16,980 bases of DNA from an uncultured Caldilinea sp. (lineage in GTDB: Bacteria; Chloroflexota; Anaerolineae; Caldilineales; Caldilineaceae). Each line of letters begins with the position of its first letter. The first letter of the stretch is position 1. A program made the position numbers and the translations under genes. Shown in pieces: positions 1-7,752 of this stretch. The notes beneath the pieces were generated by a model that saw nothing but the letters and a program-made list of their open reading frames with translations, made no database searches and had not been told where the DNA came from. The stretch is from the NCBI RefSeq assembly GCF_937128415.1, contig NZ_CAKZMJ010000002.1:1-16980 (forward strand), read 5' to 3'.

Positions 1-153
1 TGCCTAGACCAAGACCCAGACCGTAAGGCATGTTGTACAAGACAGTTTCAGTATCCTCGCTGTTGGATCGTTGCCTAGACCTTCGATATGTCTACAGTCT
101 ACTTATCTTGCGAAATGTTTCAGTATCCTCGCTGTTGGATCGTTGCCTAGACC
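1..153 (-). CRISPR. CRISPR array, leader-proximal end (two full repeats, one partial)
   Basis: Two identical 37-nt repeats lie at 45-81 and 117-153, and the last 10 nt of a third (TGCCTAGACC, plus-strand reading) are at 1-10, so the array continues beyond the left edge. Spacers are 11-44 (34 nt) and 82-116 (35 nt); the repeat period is 71-72 nt. On the minus strand the repeat begins GGTCTAGGCAACG and ends GGATACTGAAAC. The terminal ACTGAAAC resembles the ATTGAAAC 5' handle of type I-B crRNAs, which fixes transcription leftward, in the same direction as the cas genes. Inside the repeat ATCC and GGAT can pair around the 8-nt loop AACAGCGA, giving a weak 4-bp stem. Flanking bases differ at each copy, so the repeat limits are firm. 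The identical repeats and adjacent leader indicate the young, active end of the array. Confidence 0.96.
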
Positions 154-443
154 CGCACCCGCTCAAAGCATTTCGCATTGGCAAAAATGCCTTTGCATAC
201 TGCTCGATGCATTTATAGCGCTTCCACAAAAGATGATTCGAGACCGTTTCAATTTTACATCCTTCTTATTTCTAACCTCTTGTCGCAAATGGACTTTTTG
301 TTGAAATGGAACCCCAATTTGAGATGAAAAAATGATGAATTGTGCTCTGGAGCAACAGTGTCGACCGGCTTCTACAGCAGCAGTTTCGTCAGTAACCGTT
401 CCAGTTTCTCTCCGATTTGCGAAGATGCGTCTTCTTACAGGCT
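154..443 (-). promoter_or_regulatory. CRISPR leader
   Basis: This 290-nt, AT-rich, gene-free stretch separates the cas4 stop codon from the first repeat, on the side where the minus-strand array must start, so it is the leader. On the minus strand a TATAAA box (plus-strand 212-217) would place a transcript start about 50 nt before the first repeat; no good -35 box is visible. An imperfect inverted repeat, AAAGCATTT (165-173) against AAATGCCTTT (185-194), lies just outside the first repeat and could be a Cas1-Cas2 anchoring site (inference). At 241-251 the string AGACCGTTTCA reproduces the end of the repeat joined to its start. A small hairpin, GAAGA-TGCG-TCTTC (421-434), lies just past the cas4 stop. 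Short ORFs here have no recognisable product. Confidence 0.8.
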
Positions 444-1088
444 TTATATCACGTCGTTGCAAAAGCGGCGAAATTCACAGTCAACACACCGATTTCGATG
501 AGGAGTCGGGGCAGGCATGTGCTCCCCCAAGACCATCTTACGAATTTCCGCCAACGTTTGCTCCGCCTCCTTGCGCAACTGTTTGTCGAGTTTGATATGA
601 ACGGGGCGTTTGAGAGGAATGAGGTAGAGAACGCCTTCAGGCGCCGGCGCCCCCCAGACTTCCTCTAACATTAGCCCATAACAGGCCAACTGCAGCCGAA
701 AGTGTCGCCCCGGCTCGCGACGGCTCATTTTGAAGTCTACAGGCGTCAATCGGCGCTGGCTGCCGTCGCTGCTCTCCACTACGAGGTCGATTAAAGCTGT
801 GCAGCCAAGTCGTTCCGAAGTCAGCGCCACATGAAAATGGCGCACCCCTTCCGTTAACCGATACTCCCGCAGACTGCGGCGTTTTTCTAGCTCCTCTACA
901 CGGCTCTGCGCTTCCAGGCCATGCTGCATTTTGTAGGTGAGGGGACGCACCCCGGGTAGGCAATACTCGTAAAAAACCACCCTTGGACAGTAAGCATATT
1001 GCTTAATATCGGCGACTCGAATTCGCCACTCGTTTTCCGGCGTCTCAATATCAGGCTCCATGATTTCACTAGTCTGCTCCATCATCAT
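444..1088 (-). CDS. cas4: CRISPR-associated exonuclease Cas4 (RecB-like, Fe-S)
   Basis: Cas4 trims prespacers and helps select PAM-bearing ends for Cas1-Cas2 integration. The 214-residue protein carries the expected RecB/PD-(D/E)XK core: H57, D101, D118-x-K120 (VDFK), and Q133-x3-Y137. It also has the four cysteines that bind the Fe-S cluster: C34 (YAYCPR), then C201, C204 and C210 at the C-terminus (CVDCEFRRFC). All key residues are present and the length is normal for Cas4. Three ATG codons stand in a row (1088, 1085, 1082); AGGAG 5 nt before the first fits the first or second best, 13 nt after the cas2 stop. An upstream in-frame GTG at 1127 would overlap cas2 and has no better ribosome site. 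It is the last cas gene before the leader, which is unusual because cas4 more often precedes cas1. Confidence 0.95.
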   Translation of the reverse strand: MMMEQTSEIMEPDIETPENEWRIRVADIKQYAYCPRVVFYEYCLPGVRPLTYKMQHGLEAQSRVEELEKRRSLREYRLTEGVRHFHVALTSERLGCTALIDLVVESSDGSQRRLTPVDFKMSRREPGRHFRLQLACYGLMLEEVWGAPAPEGVLYLIPLKRPVHIKLDKQLRKEAEQTLAEIRKMVLGEHMPAPTPHRNRCVDCEFRRFCNDVI

Positions 1089-1101
1089 GAACGCTCCTGT
1101 C

Positions 1102-1365
1102 TTATGCCGTTGAAGTTTCCGATTCACGATGAATAGAAATTCGGCTGCGCCAGTCCTCCTTACATATTGGGAACAGATCGATTCTACCGGGCGCCTTGCC
1201 CAAACGTCTGTCCAGCTTTAACATAAGCTCCTCTTGATGATTGTTGCTCAAGTCGCCGATGAAGGCGCTGTATTGAATGCGATCTAGACCATAGTCCAGA
1301 CAAAAGTCAGCAATTTTGGTTCGGATCTTGTCGTCAGGAATGTCATAGATGACAAGGCATTTCAT
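1102..1365 (-). CDS. cas2: CRISPR-associated protein Cas2
   Basis: Cas2 is the dimeric core of the Cas1-Cas2 spacer integrase. The 87-residue product opens with MKCLVIYDIPDDKIRTKIAD, the standard Cas2 start: beta strand, the conserved aspartate (D8 in YDIPDD), then helix 1. The section QYSAFIGDLSNNHQEEL is the usual second strand and helix, and the C-terminal DLFPICKED gives the last core strand. Length is typical (80-100 residues). The reading frame is open much further upstream, but that part is antisense-like sequence inside cas1. The start at 1365 is chosen because the family N-terminus begins there and TAGGAG, which contains the cas1 stop codon, lies just upstream. The coupling implies translation linked to cas1. 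Confidence 0.96.
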   Translation of the reverse strand: MKCLVIYDIPDDKIRTKIADFCLDYGLDRIQYSAFIGDLSNNHQEELMLKLDRRLGKAPGRIDLFPICKEDWRSRISIHRESETSTA

Positions 1366-1375
1366 GATACATCTC

Positions 1376-2401
1376 CTACCAAGACGCAACGAATGCATCG
1401 TACGCAGGCCGTTCTCCACGCAAGAAGGTCGCCAGATGCCGGGCTTGCATCTGGATGATGGAGCGCAGTGCATGGCGCTTCCCCTCAAAGGGCTCGGCGC
1501 CATCGAGGCGCGCAAGAATCTTTTCCGCAATGCTACGGCGGCTTGCTTCTGTCAAGGCATGACGTTCATCAAGCTCAATCGCCATATTGCGATTGAAAAT
1601 AGCGATGATCGTGCGGTCTACGACAGTCTGGCGGAACTCCTCTACAAGGTCGAACACCAGGCTTGCCTTCCCTGGACGATCTACATGCAAAAATCCTGCA
1701 TACGGGTCCAGGCCGGCCAGCACCAATGCTCGCTCCACTTCGCTATAGAGAATGCCATAGCCATAATTGAGGGCTGCATTCAACGGATCGGTTGCGCCCT
1801 GCGTGCGCCGCCCAGGCCAGTCCACCTCAGTAAGTAGCAGCTGTTTGACGCCCGCCCAGTACTTCTGGGCAGCTCGCCCTTCGATCGAAAGCAGGACGCC
1901 CCGGCAAGCATCGACCGTCTCCCCAATGCAACGCTCGACTTCAGCCAGATGGTCGAGCACCTCATCGGCCAGCAGGCGCACTTCATGGTAAAGCTCCGGC
2001 TGTTTTTCGCGACGGTTTTTGCTGAGGTACTTGAGCAGGTTGCTCTGGTTGCGGATTTTGCCGGTCGCAATCGCCTTGGCGAACAGAAGTCCTCTTTCGC
2101 TGTCACGAGCCTGTAACTGAGCGCGTCGCGTCTGAATCGTCGCCGTCAACGAAGCGCTGTAGAAACTGCCGACCGGTCGTCCGTGCGCGTCGAGAAAATG
2201 AATCGGGATTCCGGCTTCCGCACACGCCGCTACAGCGTCACTGCTCAAACTGATGCCTTTCCCGGTAATCAACACCGTCTCCAAGTGCATCAGCGGCGCC
2301 TCGATGCGCTTTTCGCCCTGGCAGGTGACGCTTAGGCGCTCGCTCTTCTTCCCCACGAAACTGCCGAATTCGTCCACGATAAGATGTTGAACGATTCCCA
2401 C
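1376..2401 (-). CDS. cas1: CRISPR-associated integrase Cas1
   Basis: Cas1 is the metal-dependent integrase that inserts new spacers at the leader-repeat junction. The 341-residue protein has the two-part Cas1 layout: an N-terminal beta domain (about 1-85, including the strand and turn of GIPIHFLDAHGRPVGSF) and an all-helical catalytic domain. Metal ligands are visible as E174 (IEGRAAQKYW), H239 (GFLHVDRPG) and D251/E254 (VFDLVEEFR). The downstream R-N-M and K-R-H segments match the family. The start is GTG at 2401 with GAGGAGG about 7 nt ahead. The sequence resembles the Cas1 of type I-B loci (Cas1b). The stop codon overlaps the cas2 ribosome site. The protein looks intact. Confidence 0.97.
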   Translation of the reverse strand: MGIVQHLIVDEFGSFVGKKSERLSVTCQGEKRIEAPLMHLETVLITGKGISLSSDAVAACAEAGIPIHFLDAHGRPVGSFYSASLTATIQTRRAQLQARDSERGLLFAKAIATGKIRNQSNLLKYLSKNRREKQPELYHEVRLLADEVLDHLAEVERCIGETVDACRGVLLSIEGRAAQKYWAGVKQLLLTEVDWPGRRTQGATDPLNAALNYGYGILYSEVERALVLAGLDPYAGFLHVDRPGKASLVFDLVEEFRQTVVDRTIIAIFNRNMAIELDERHALTEASRRSIAEKILARLDGAEPFEGKRHALRSIIQMQARHLATFLRGERPAYDAFVASW

Positions 2402-2455
2402 AGAAATTCCTCCTCGACTGATTCGATCGATGGATAGAAGATCGCAAAAAATCTC

Positions 2456-3469
2456 TCATCCTACGCTCAGTTGATATACGCCGCACCCCTTCACTACATT
2501 TTTCCCTACCTGCACAACCTCTCCCCACACCAGCCAGGGCAGCAAGGCGTCCCAGTTTTCGGCCCAATAAGTCGCCTTTCCAATCAATCCGCCTAACCGT
2601 TGCTCGCGTCCCAGACGCGAAGAGTAGCCCGCCACATCCCACCAACGCGTCTCGTCGGCCACCGGCGACACAGCGTCTGCGGCAGGGAAAATATCGCGCT
2701 TGAGAACAATATCCGGGCGGCCCTCTCCATGCTGGGCGCAAAGATCAAGCACGCGCAGCACGATCTGTTTCATCAACGGGAAAAATGCAGCTTCTTTCAC
2801 AATATGTCCCGCCTGAATCAATCGCAGCGGAGTTGCGAATTCGACCGTCAGATGCATTGCGTTGCGCTGCAGCTGCTCTTTCAACGCCTGCGCCGCTTGG
2901 AAAACATCCTCATGGGTGATCGGCGCCGTCGCCGTCTGCACTGTGGTTGCGCCTGGCGCCAACACGGGTTGCGTTGCGCCGCTCAACAGATTGACAGCGT
3001 CGATGCGCGCAATGCGAAAGCGGCCGCGGCGTCCGTTTTCTCCTCGGACGCCAACGCCATCCTCTCCGGCTGCCTGCACTGCGAGCACAAGATAGGGGAA
3101 ATAGATCAATTGATTGCCAAAGAGCGTCAATCCAAAATCAAAGGACTCCCCAGGCGTAAAAACGTTCTGTGTCGTCAATGGCGGCCGGAGGGCGAAGGGA
3201 CGGCGGATATCTCCGCCCCCTTCTGGGGCCAGCTCATAGCTGAGCAACTGACAGATAGGACAGAGGGCCTGATGCAGCGGTTCGGTCTTTTCTGCGCGCC
3301 ACTCCGGACAATAGGTGCGCTTCAGATAGCCGGCCATCGCTCCGCGCAGCGCACTGCCTTTGAAGTCGTGAAAGAAGATCGGCGTCTCCGCCGTCACCAA
3401 GAAACGGAAATGGTGCGCAATCAATGGGATTCGGTTGTATGAAAAACGAAATCTGTCGGAAGAAGTCAT
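2456..3469 (-). CDS. cas6: CRISPR repeat endoribonuclease Cas6
   Basis: Cas6 cuts the pre-crRNA within each repeat, leaving the 8-nt 5' handle and, in type I-B, feeding crRNA to Cascade. The 337-residue product has two ferredoxin-like halves. The N-terminal one includes FHDFKGSALRGAMAGYL (33-49) and GRFRIARID (149-157). The C-terminal one ends in the glycine-rich GKATY...WLVWGEVVQVGKNVVKGCGVYQL segment (298-334), the conserved Cas6 signature. It resembles the longer Cas6 families with a C-terminal Cas6 domain. A C54...C70-P-I-C73 cluster might bind metal. The catalytic base cannot be named with certainty; Cas6 enzymes often use a histidine, and H34 and H66 are candidates only. ATG at 3469 has AGAGG about 10 nt upstream. 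The gene sits between cas3 and cas1 rather than at the head of the operon. Confidence 0.93.
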   Translation of the reverse strand: MTSSDRFRFSYNRIPLIAHHFRFLVTAETPIFFHDFKGSALRGAMAGYLKRTYCPEWRAEKTEPLHQALCPICQLLSYELAPEGGGDIRRPFALRPPLTTQNVFTPGESFDFGLTLFGNQLIYFPYLVLAVQAAGEDGVGVRGENGRRGRFRIARIDAVNLLSGATQPVLAPGATTVQTATAPITHEDVFQAAQALKEQLQRNAMHLTVEFATPLRLIQAGHIVKEAAFFPLMKQIVLRVLDLCAQHGEGRPDIVLKRDIFPAADAVSPVADETRWWDVAGYSSRLGREQRLGGLIGKATYWAENWDALLPWLVWGEVVQVGKNVVKGCGVYQLSVG

Positions 3470-3511
3470 TTTGAACAGACCTCTATTGAAAAATAGTTTC
3501 TGAGAATGCTT

Positions 3512-5887
3512 CTATTGTTCTGTCCCCGAGAAAGAATCGAACATCAAGCCTTGCTCGGCAGTGTACGACGTCAGCACAACAGGCGGCGTGCGGCGATCGC
3601 CTGCTTTCACCATACCTTGACGAGCCAACGCATGATAGCTGCGCCAGGAAATAGGAACAAGTAAATCGTGGGCTCGAATAGGGTCATCCTCGTACAGCCG
3701 TGCGTATTCGTCGTATAAATCATTCGGAAGCACCTCAAGACCGTCGAAAGCTTTGTAGAACTCCTCTTGAAGCATGAGATCGGATTGAAAGGCGCGTAAT
3801 GTGCGTATGCAGGTTGCTTCGAATTCGCTTGCCGCCCTGGCGTATTCGTTCTGCCATTGCTCGGCGATTTCGCCGGTGTAAATTTCATCAAGCCACGAAC
3901 CGATCGAGCTTTCGTCGATCGGCCTTCCATCCTCCCGTTTCAAAATATCGATGGTTCGCTTGACGATATCGGCAGCGTAAATTTTTTGACCGTCGTCTGG
4001 CCGGCAGAAGACATGCACAGGGGCTAAGTCAGGATGTAAGCGTCGACGATTGATGCGCCCAAATCGCTGCACCAAAGCCTCGAGCGGTGCAGGGTCGCTG
4101 TAGAGCACATCGAGATCGATGTCGAGACTCACCTCCACCGCCTGCGTCGCCACTAAGACAACGGGTTTTCTCTGATCGCTTTTTGACCCTACGGCATGAC
4201 GAATCAGCGTTTCTTTGTAAAGGCGGTCGCGAATTGTGAACCGACTGTGAAGCAAGATAACTTCGATGCGCTGGTGAGCCAGTCGCGGACGCAACTGTTC
4301 ATACACGTCCTGTGCACGTGCAACCAGGTTGCAAACCACGAGCACCGATTTACCTTGTTGAGCGTCGGCGCAGATGCGCTGCAGGCTTTCTTCGTCGGTC
4401 AATTCGCCGTCGAGCAGATGAAGACGATGGCGTCGAAACTGGATGAACACCGCCTCATCGGCCAAAATCTCCGCTGGAAAATTCAGCGCACTATGCAACT
4501 GCCGGCGGATCAAACTCGGGAACGTGGCCGACATGATCAAGAATCGGGCGCTATAGTTCCTCGCGAGATACTCGATTGTTTTTAGGATCATCGCCAGGCG
4601 ACGCACCTCATACGCATGAATCTCGTCGAAGATAAAAGCTGCCCCATGGTAGTCCAGCAATAGCGCTTCATATCCTTTTAGACGATACATGCCTTTCAGC
4701 ATCTGAAACGGACTGAAAACGCGCACCGGCTGTTGGTTTAGCTGAGCCAGGTTGCGCGCCCACCGTGCTTCTTTTGCTGCTCGCCGGGGATCGTACTCCT
4801 TTTCCAGCATCAGGCGATACAGAGCAGACAAAGCGCGGCCATGCAAGATGCCAACATGCATTTCGCCATAACTATGGGCAAGTCGTCGCTGCATAGCATT
4901 CATGCTGGCCTGATAGGGCAGGGTGTAAAACAGACGAGTGATGCCCCTTTCAGTAGCTTGACGGGCAGCCCAAAGTTGAGCTGCCTCGGTCTTCCCGCTG
5001 CCTGTAGGGGCAATCAATATGGCCGAACCACAGATTTCTCCTGCAAGGCGCTGATGGTGATAAAGCGCGTTGGGGTTGATGCCGCACTGCTCCAGCACCG
5101 TCTTTGCGTCAAAATCCACCTTTAGCGGACTATGCACATGCGCTGAGGCGCTCTGATCGGCATTGATGATATGCCCGCGTAATGCCAATGTGCCGATGAT
5201 GAGCGCAGGGTCGTTGCTCTGAGTAATTGTTTTAAAGAAGCGACGATACACGCGCAACCAATGACGAACTTGATCGACCCCCTTCTTACGAATCTGCTGC
5301 ACCGCTTGTTCGACTTCTGGCAGAGGAGCTGGCTGCACACCAAGCTGGTCTAACCCCAGCGAGTCAATCCAGTCTGCGCTGCATTCGGCCAGCCATCGCC
5401 ACATTCCTTGCATCGACTCATCAGGCAATTCGGCGATAAGCGTTGCAACGATGTCCTCTTCATATGGATCCTCTGGAGGCTCATATGCATTTTGAATCTC
5501 CTCGGCGTCGCGATGATGAGAGACGACCGCTGCAACAACCCAAGGAAGTTCATCAGCGGTGAACGCCCCTGCAATCCAATCTATGAATGCCAGAGACAAG
5601 ACTTCATGCCGATACGGCCAACGCGGCCCACCACGTAAGCGCGCTTGAAATCCGCCGGCGGCTTTCCCAAAATCATGGAGCATGATGGACCAGAACAGGA
5701 TGTGCCATAATCTCGGTGCGCCAACGGCCTGTGGAAGATGAGGGCGCAGGCGCGTCAAGTCGCTGAATCGCTCCAGCACAAGCCAGGTGTGTTGCGCCAA
5801 TGATTCCGGTGAGCCGCCTGCTCCTTTCTCCGCGCTTTTGGCCCAGACACCCTCCAGCCAATCAGGCCAGCACAAGGGGCGTCTCAT
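3512..5887 (-). CDS. cas3: CRISPR-associated nuclease-helicase Cas3
   Basis: Cas3 is recruited by target-bound Cascade, nicks the displaced strand and degrades it 3' to 5'. The 791-residue protein joins an N-terminal HD nuclease to an SF2 helicase. HD residues are complete: H33, H71-D72 (IMLHDFGKAAGGF), H94, H124-H125 and D244 (NADQSASAH). Helicase motifs are the Walker A APTGSGKT (293-300), DEIH box (421-424), SAT (453-455), TQAVEVSLDID (581-591) and QRFGRINRR (607-615). The C-terminal 170 residues form the accessory domain. Its ATG overlaps the cas5 stop by 4 nt (ATGA), so it is translationally coupled. Length and motifs indicate a functional single-chain Cas3 of the Cas3-HD fused form usual in type I-B. 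Confidence 0.98.
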   Translation of the reverse strand: MRRPLCWPDWLEGVWAKSAEKGAGGSPESLAQHTWLVLERFSDLTRLRPHLPQAVGAPRLWHILFWSIMLHDFGKAAGGFQARLRGGPRWPYRHEVLSLAFIDWIAGAFTADELPWVVAAVVSHHRDAEEIQNAYEPPEDPYEEDIVATLIAELPDESMQGMWRWLAECSADWIDSLGLDQLGVQPAPLPEVEQAVQQIRKKGVDQVRHWLRVYRRFFKTITQSNDPALIIGTLALRGHIINADQSASAHVHSPLKVDFDAKTVLEQCGINPNALYHHQRLAGEICGSAILIAPTGSGKTEAAQLWAARQATERGITRLFYTLPYQASMNAMQRRLAHSYGEMHVGILHGRALSALYRLMLEKEYDPRRAAKEARWARNLAQLNQQPVRVFSPFQMLKGMYRLKGYEALLLDYHGAAFIFDEIHAYEVRRLAMILKTIEYLARNYSARFLIMSATFPSLIRRQLHSALNFPAEILADEAVFIQFRRHRLHLLDGELTDEESLQRICADAQQGKSVLVVCNLVARAQDVYEQLRPRLAHQRIEVILLHSRFTIRDRLYKETLIRHAVGSKSDQRKPVVLVATQAVEVSLDIDLDVLYSDPAPLEALVQRFGRINRRRLHPDLAPVHVFCRPDDGQKIYAADIVKRTIDILKREDGRPIDESSIGSWLDEIYTGEIAEQWQNEYARAASEFEATCIRTLRAFQSDLMLQEEFYKAFDGLEVLPNDLYDEYARLYEDDPIRAHDLLVPISWRSYHALARQGMVKAGDRRTPPVVLTSYTAEQGLMFDSFSGTEQ

Positions 5888-6615
5888 CCTTCATCTCCAA
5901 CAAAACTGAGAAAAATAAGCCCAAGAGGGGCGTCTCTAAACTTCGGTGCATACGGGTCAGTCCAGTAGGGTCCGTAACGAGCTTCTGCAAATCGCAGCCC
6001 TTCTTCGTTGGGCAACACTACTGGCTCTTGGACGACAAAGTATCGCTGGAAAGTTGGGTGACGATTCCTGTTGTAATCGATGAATCGAGGCATCAGAACG
6101 GTCACCCCACGACGCGCCTGGAGCGCCATCTCATATGGGAGCACTGTATGTCCGAAATAAGCCCGTTCGCTCTGCTCGAGCTGGATAACCTCAACGCTGG
6201 TGTAGGTGAACAAATCTTGTGAACGCCCCAACACCACTGCATAGCGCGGGCTCTGGAACATCGAAAGCCATTCCGGACGGTTAATGTAAAGAGTCAAACG
6301 AGGTCGAAAGAAGATCTCTCGCTCGAATGGATTGATGTTGCCCTCTAAAACCTTGGGATGCGTGGTTTCGCCCAGTTTGCCGCCGGCGGGTTTCGCCACG
6401 ACGATATGTTCCAGGTCGCGTGCGATGCCTTGGTGTGTGAACTGGTACGCCACTTTGACCCCTTGCGGGTCAAACCATTCCCCCAAGGCGCTGCATATGT
6501 GACCGTAGATGGTTGCAGGCGGCGGCGCCGGAAAACTTGGATGAACTTGTTGCATAAAGTGAGGGTAGCGGAAGGATGTCGTCAATCCTTCCGCCACCAC
6601 TTTCAATACGCGCAT
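5884..6615 (-). CDS. cas5: Cascade subunit Cas5 (Cas5t/type I-B)
   Basis: Cas5 is a RAMP-fold subunit that caps the 5' handle of crRNA in Cascade and touches Cas8. The 243-residue product starts MRVLKVVAEGLTTSFRYPHF and continues PSFPAPPPATIYGHICSALG (26-45), the expected Cas5 strand, arginine loop and proline-rich turn before helix 1. The LGRSQDLFTYTSVEV segment (129-143) is a second family signature. The product resembles the Cas5 of the I-B Tneap group, in line with its Cst1- and Cst2-type neighbours. The ribosome site AGGAGG contains the cas7 stop codon (TAG), 4-5 nt from the ATG, so translation is probably coupled to cas7. The stop overlaps the cas3 start. No catalytic role is expected, because Cas6 is present. 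Confidence 0.95.
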   Translation of the reverse strand: MRVLKVVAEGLTTSFRYPHFMQQVHPSFPAPPPATIYGHICSALGEWFDPQGVKVAYQFTHQGIARDLEHIVVAKPAGGKLGETTHPKVLEGNINPFEREIFFRPRLTLYINRPEWLSMFQSPRYAVVLGRSQDLFTYTSVEVIQLEQSERAYFGHTVLPYEMALQARRGVTVLMPRFIDYNRNRHPTFQRYFVVQEPVVLPNEEGLRFAEARYGPYWTDPYAPKFRDAPLGLIFLSFVGDEG

Positions 6616-6623
6616 GTGCCCTC

Positions 6624-7697
6624 CTATTCAAGCCACTTCTGGTTTTCCGCCTTGCGCAGTTGTTCAGCTAGGGCTCGAAACGCGTCTCGCGGGTGGCTTA
6701 TCTGAATGTTTTGAGCGCCGCTTTCTGCAATGAACGCTTCCACTTTTTTGCGCTCATCGTCTAGGTAGCCTTTCACCCAACCGATGTAGATGTCCGAAAG
6801 AATATCATCTTGAAAGACGTCAAGCGCCTCTTTGAAAGCGTCAATCTTAAACTCAGGCAATCCACGTCCAGAGGCGCCGATCACATGCCCGAACAGATGG
6901 TTGCCCCCCTTCGTTACAGCCATAATCACCAGGGCCGGAGCAACGTCCGTGTAATGCAACGTCTGTTTGGCCCCGCCTTCCAGCACGGCAAAACCCTCAA
7001 AGAGCGTGCTGATTCGCTTGGCGCGCTCATCAACCGGGAGACGATAGGACTTCCGATCTTCTAAATGAATCAGATTTTTCTGTCGCGCCTCCTTGACGCG
7101 TTCTTCGTCCAGATTGCGAAAGCCGGTTCGACGTTGATAGGAGAAGGTGCCACATGCGTCGAGATCGAGCGAAAACAGACCTTTCAACGTCGTGCGGTAA
7201 AATTGATGTTCATGCGGCACAGGGTCGCCTTCATGGCGCGACATGGTGCCGAAGTCTTCGGTGAGGGTTACAGGGGCGATCGACACCAGTGTGCTGACTC
7301 GGAACGGTGAAACGCGCGTCACGGTGTCCGTTGTGGGCGTTTCTTCTGTGCGCGATGCATCGGCGCTGCGCTTTTCGACTGCGGATGTGCGCTTGGAAGG
7401 AGCACGCATATATCCAAATAAGTCATCGTCCCACCATCGGATGGGATTGGCGTCGGTGTAGGCCACCTTTTCCTCTCGATAGATCGGGGCAGCCTGCCAG
7501 CCTAGATCGCTGCTTTCCAGCGTCGTGCGCAGCCAGTAACGAAACGCTTGCGCCGATACATAAGGGTACGTTCCATCTTTTGCACGAATGACTTTGACGC
7601 CGACGGTGTTGTCTGTGCGGGCGCCGGGCACGCTCCCCAGGTTGTTCAAAGCAGAAGCTGGAGCGTCAATCAAAAAGAGGCCGGTTACGAAAGACAT
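6624..7697 (-). CDS. cas7: Cascade backbone subunit Cas7 (Cst2/DevR family)
   Basis: Cas7 forms the helical filament along the crRNA in Cascade. The 357-residue product starts MSFVTGLFLIDAPASALNNL, typical of the Cst2/DevR group of type I-B, followed by the basic GARTDNTVGVKVIRAKDG segment (25-42), the SAQAFRYWLRTTLE helix (48-61), a disordered insert (about 98-130) likely to be the thumb, the GTFSYQRRTGFRN turn (183-195), and a C-terminal TKGGNHLFGHVIGASGRGLP loop (262-281). An upstream in-frame start at 7784 exists, but the start at 7697 has AGGAG 7 nt ahead and begins exactly at the family N-terminus. The 55-nt gap to cas8b1 is the largest inside the interference block. Confidence 0.96.
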   Translation of the reverse strand: MSFVTGLFLIDAPASALNNLGSVPGARTDNTVGVKVIRAKDGTYPYVSAQAFRYWLRTTLESSDLGWQAAPIYREEKVAYTDANPIRWWDDDLFGYMRAPSKRTSAVEKRSADASRTEETPTTDTVTRVSPFRVSTLVSIAPVTLTEDFGTMSRHEGDPVPHEHQFYRTTLKGLFSLDLDACGTFSYQRRTGFRNLDEERVKEARQKNLIHLEDRKSYRLPVDERAKRISTLFEGFAVLEGGAKQTLHYTDVAPALVIMAVTKGGNHLFGHVIGASGRGLPEFKIDAFKEALDVFQDDILSDIYIGWVKGYLDDERKKVEAFIAESGAQNIQISHPRDAFRALAEQLRKAENQKWLE

Positions 7698-7752
7698 CGA
7701 TCTTCTCCTTTTCGTTTCAAAAAGCCGGTATAGATCGGTGCAACGCAGGGAA

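Noticed and set aside
165..194. Terminator or attachment site at the array edge
   Set aside because: The arms are imperfect and there is no T run; it is better listed as a part of the leader.
30..304. Small plus-strand ORFs across the array
   Set aside because: They translate repeats and leader, have no ribosome site and no family.
1366..1530. Longer Cas2 starting at 1530
   Set aside because: The extension lies inside cas1 and the true family N-terminus (MKCLVIYDIP) begins at 1365 with its own ribosome site.
2600..3442. 280-codon open frame on the plus strand
   Set aside because: Opposite cas6, with biased composition and no recognisable domain or ribosome site.
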